A DNA stretch of 64,000 nucleotides. Source: Fibrobacteraceae bacterium. Lineage in GTDB: Bacteria; Fibrobacterota; Fibrobacteria; Fibrobacterales; Fibrobacteraceae. A program made the position numbers and the translations under genes. The notes beneath the pieces were generated by a model. That model searched no databases. It saw nothing but the letters and a program-made list of their open reading frames with translations, and had not been told where the DNA came from. Positions 61,712 to 64,000 of this stretch are shown here, one piece after another; position 1 is the stretch's first letter, and each line of letters begins with the position of its first letter. The stretch is from contig JAGAKE010000002.1 in NCBI GenBank assembly GCA_017625775.1, positions 124,001 to 188,000 of the forward strand. Reading direction: 5' to 3'.

Positions 61712-62596
61712 ATGAAAATCATTAATATCTTAAATTCAGCAAAGTTTTCGCTTTCGTTTGAAGTGTTTCCGCCTAAAAAAGAAACTTCTTATGAAAGTGT
61801 AAAAAACGCTACAGAAGCAATTGCAGAATTGTCACCTTCTTTTATGAGTGTTACTTATGGTGCAGGCGGTGGCGTGAGCCAATATACTTTGCAAATAGCT
61901 AAAAATTTAAAGGAAAAATTTAATATTCCGATGCTCGCTCATTTAACTTGTGTTTCTTCTAGCAGAGAGACAGTAAAGGCAAGAATTGAGGAAATGAAGG
62001 CCGCAGGAATTCAAAATGTAATGGCTTTACGAGGTGATCTTACTCCAGAACTAATGGCTTCGAATCGCGAACATTGGGATTATCGTCATGCGGTAGAATT
62101 GGTTCGGGAATTGAAGGCTAGCGATGGAGATTTTTGTATAGGAGCGGCTTGTTATCCGGAGGTTCATCCAGAGAGTTCTAGTCAGCGAGAAGATATTCAA
62201 TTTCTAAAAGAAAAAGTAGATGCTGGAGTTGATTTTTTAACAACTCAAATGGTTTTTGATAATAATTTATTTTTTAATTTTTTATACAAATTAAGAGAAG
62301 CTGGTGTGCTTTGCCCTGTTATACCGGGAATTATGCCGATTACAAATGCAAATCAAGTTGAAAGAGCTATAAAACTTTCTGGCTCGTTTATGCCTCAGCG
62401 ATTTAAATCATTAGTAGATAAATTTGGTAGTGATGCAGAAGCTATGAAACAAGCAGGAATAATTTATGCTTCTGATCAGATTATAGATTTATACGCTAAT
62501 GGAATTAAGAATATTCATGTGTATTCTATGAATAAGCCAGATGTTGCCGAAGGAATATTCAGGAATGTCTCGGCAATGCTAGGAAAAGTGTTTTAA
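61712..62596 (+). CDS. metF: Methylenetetrahydrofolate reductase
   Basis: Reduces 5,10-methylene-THF to 5-methyl-THF for methionine synthesis. The 294-aa TIM-barrel protein matches E. coli MetF: LSFEVFPPK with the catalytic Glu, SVTYGAGGG, LAHLTC, GIQNVMALRGDL (FAD), YPEVHPES and FLTTQMVFDNN, and later PVIPGIMPI. The start is ATG 61712 with AGG five bases upstream, inside the longer GTG reading at 61706. No SAM or other riboswitch is apparent in the leader. It ends in a bidirectional terminator shared with the convergent outer-membrane gene. Confidence 0.96.
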   Translation: MKIINILNSAKFSLSFEVFPPKKETSYESVKNATEAIAELSPSFMSVTYGAGGGVSQYTLQIAKNLKEKFNIPMLAHLTCVSSSRETVKARIEEMKAAGIQNVMALRGDLTPELMASNREHWDYRHAVELVRELKASDGDFCIGAACYPEVHPESSSQREDIQFLKEKVDAGVDFLTTQMVFDNNLFFNFLYKLREAGVLCPVIPGIMPITNANQVERAIKLSGSFMPQRFKSLVDKFGSDAEAMKQAGIIYASDQIIDLYANGIKNIHVYSMNKPDVAEGIFRNVSAMLGKVF

Positions 62597-62603
62597 CTAA
62601 AAA

Positions 62604-62626
62604 AAATCCCGCCTTCGGCGGGATTT
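62604..62626. terminator. Bidirectional terminator after metF
   Basis: Stem AAATCCCGCC / GGCGGGATTT with a TTC loop, As to the left and Ts to the right; serves both convergent genes. Confidence 0.85.
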
Positions 62627-62651
62627 AAATTTCTGCTGAGATTCTAAAAAT

Positions 62652-63761
62652 TTAAAATTGAACTTGACCGCTGATTCCAAACGAAACGGTATTTGCCCCG
62701 ATGTGGCGCTTGTTGTAGCCACCCCAGAATACAAGTTCCGCATTGGCAGTTGGATAGAAATAAATGTTAGGTCCAATAAAATGGAACGTATCGTCGTCTA
62801 TTTCATTGCTTGGATCATGAAGTTCGTAAGCTAAACCAATGGCGAGTTTTTTGTGAAGACTAAAGGATGGCTCAATAGCGAATAAGGTTTGTTCATCGGT
62901 AAAGATTTGCTTTTCTACAGGTTCTTTTTCATCGGCGAGTAAAGCTTGGAAAAATGTTAAACCAATATTGAAAAAGTCATAAGAAAAGGAGGGCTCAAGT
63001 AAGAAAGTGTGAACGCCAGTTCCTTGATAAGGGTGTGTTCCCCAAGCAAGCATAACGCCATAATTCATTAAATCTTTGCTTTTTGAATAATTGATTTCTG
63101 TTCCAAAGAAATAAGTGTAGGAGCGCCCGATGTCATCGCCAAAAGCCCAATCGGCACTAGGGGTAATGACAAGATGTTCATCTGTTTTTGAAAGGATTTC
63201 AAATGGATAGGAACCATAGACAATGAGTGAAGAAATGTTGTTTTCGGCTGCTCCAATGTAAACACGTCCTTCTCCTAATTCCATTCCAACACCACGAACA
63301 GTTTCGTCGCGCTTGATAGCGGCATACCTGCCTGTGTCTCGCCAATAATAATAGTTGAAGGCTCCGGCGTTGTAGGTTAAATCACCGAAAAGGAATGCGG
63401 CTCCAGGTGTGAATTCCCAGCGGAATTGAATACCATCAAAATAGAACGCTGTGTATCTACCTTCAGAATCATCAATTGCTGTTGCTCTCGCTAAGCCATG
63501 ACGGATTTCAGAATCTTCGCGTTCACCATCTTGATTGATGAAAGTGCTTCTAGTTAAGGTGTTTACGGTTACAGAAAAATTTTCGTCCATATAAGCCGTA
63601 AGAGAAAGTCCGATATCTTGGTTGGCTGCATTAGTAGGACTGAAATCTTTGTCCCAGTATGAGGCATAATCAGCTTGAATATCGCCATTAATTTCTACAT
63701 CAGCAGCGAAAAGACAAGCGGCTGCAGTTAAAATGGTAATGGGCAAAATGGTTTTAGCCAT
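62652..63761 (-). CDS. Outer-membrane beta-barrel protein
   Basis: A 369-aa protein with a signal peptide (cleavage after CLFA) and amphipathic strands throughout, about 16-18 of them, alternating with Asp/Gly/Asn turns. The C-terminal strand is FGISGQVQF, ending in Phe as BAM requires. It is acidic and rich in Tyr and Phe, as in Fibrobacter porin-like proteins. No enzymatic motif. Specificity is unknown. Single gene on the minus strand. Confidence 0.75.
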   Translation of the reverse strand: MAKTILPITILTAAACLFAADVEINGDIQADYASYWDKDFSPTNAANQDIGLSLTAYMDENFSVTVNTLTRSTFINQDGEREDSEIRHGLARATAIDDSEGRYTAFYFDGIQFRWEFTPGAAFLFGDLTYNAGAFNYYYWRDTGRYAAIKRDETVRGVGMELGEGRVYIGAAENNISSLIVYGSYPFEILSKTDEHLVITPSADWAFGDDIGRSYTYFFGTEINYSKSKDLMNYGVMLAWGTHPYQGTGVHTFLLEPSFSYDFFNIGLTFFQALLADEKEPVEKQIFTDEQTLFAIEPSFSLHKKLAIGLAYELHDPSNEIDDDTFHFIGPNIYFYPTANAELVFWGGYNKRHIGANTVSFGISGQVQF

Positions 63762-63841
63762 ACAATTCCTTTTGAAGGATTAAAATTCAAGGGAAAAAAT
63801 AGAAAAAGTCTATTGCTTTTTTCCATAGTTGTTTTAAAATA

Positions 63842-63931
63842 ATGCTTGAAATTACGATTTTAGAGAATGAACGCCTAGCTTTAAAATATATGCTAATCAA
63901 GAAGTTTACGCGTTGTTATTGTCCTGAATGA
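63842..63931 (+). pseudogene. Possible response-regulator remnant (weak)
   Basis: A 29-codon reading frame whose product, MLEITILENERLALKYMLIKKF plus eight residues (given here in part), resembles the first strand and helix of a REC domain ('..I.IvEDE.lA..yl'). It ends after helix 1, and the frame after the stop does not continue the fold. No ribosome site precedes it. The 63762-63989 gap otherwise shows only AT-rich sequence. It may be chance. Confidence 0.25.
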
Positions 63932-63989
63932 TTATTTTTATTTGCTAGGAGTAGATGTATTTTTTAAATTTTGTTCATTCGGAGAATTT

Positions 63990-64000
63990 ATGAAAATATT
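63990..64000 (+). CDS. 5' end of a further gene
   Basis: ATG AAA ATA TT at the end of the window, with GGAG five bases upstream of the ATG. The product cannot be told from three codons. Confidence 0.45.

Noticed and set aside
1-64000. CRISPR arrays, insertion sequences, prophage and rRNA.
   Set aside because: No regularly spaced repeats, transposase or integrase genes, or rRNA-like stretches were seen.

Overview
The window is a 64 kb piece of an AT-rich, Gram-negative bacterial chromosome, most likely from the Fibrobacterota (a Fibrobacter or Hallerella relative from a plant-fibre-degrading gut community). The markers are a TIGR02147-type regulator paired with a lipoprotein, a fibro-slime protein, two GH9 cellulases with N-terminal Ig-like domains, a CE2 acetyl-xylan esterase, a CotH/lamin-tail lipoprotein, a DUF3078 outer-membrane protein, and BamA with OmpH/Skp. 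Genes are packed tightly, with many ATGA overlaps and several convergent genes that overlap at their 3' ends. Most genes are chromosomal housekeeping genes. I see no transposase, integrase, phage gene, CRISPR array or rRNA.

Layout. 0-8 kb: the 3' end of a LytTR regulator, signal peptidase I, an Ig-like lipoprotein, an exonuclease-helicase fusion and a helicase-associated protein. 8-11 kb: ftsB-like, dprA, mazG (divergent from dprA by one base) and aroC. 11-14.7 kb: a secreted unknown, CE2 esterase, diguanylate cyclase and a small lipoprotein. 14.7-19.6 kb: an isoprenoid/RNA/pyrimidine run (prenyl synthase, dxs, SpoU methyltransferase, pyrF). 19.6-26.2 kb: GH9 cellulase, TrmB-like methyltransferase, EAL phosphodiesterase, tatD and greB. 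26.3-31.4 kb: a DUF2062-DUF1015 fusion, an oxidative-stress pair (rubrerythrin and PerR with a clear operator) and a TrkA/TrkH potassium system. 31.6-37.7 kb: UDP-glucuronate decarboxylase, nth, cysE, pdxB and envelope proteins. 37.9-43.5 kb: the most lineage-specific block, with fibro-slime protein, an expansin-like secreted protein, and the TIGR02147 regulator with its lipoprotein behind a promoter with two direct repeats. 43.5-48.4 kb: tRNA-Gln, an rRNA methyltransferase, a 56-aa rubredoxin, bamA with a probable CTG start, ompH and ybjQ. 48.4-58.8 kb: a second GH9, a Na/Pi transporter, serS, sufS, CotH lipoprotein and a GSCFA protein. 58.8-64 kb: tRNA-CAU overlapped by a glycogen-synthase-like gene, a lipoprotein, metF, an outer-membrane protein, a possible response-regulator remnant and the start of a further gene.

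How it fits together. The accessory content serves attachment to and breakdown of plant cell wall (GH9 x2, CE2, fibro-slime, expansin-like, CotH), a strictly anaerobic oxidative defence (PerR, rubrerythrin, rubredoxin) and c-di-GMP signalling (one apparently active cyclase with an I-site, one apparently active phosphodiesterase with a dead cyclase domain). The best candidates for undescribed biology are the TIGR02147 regulator/lipoprotein pair with its spaced direct repeats, the CTG-initiated BamA with a large insertion in POTRA3, the expansin-like protein beside the fibro-slime adhesin, and the GT5-like protein whose usual catalytic motifs have decayed.
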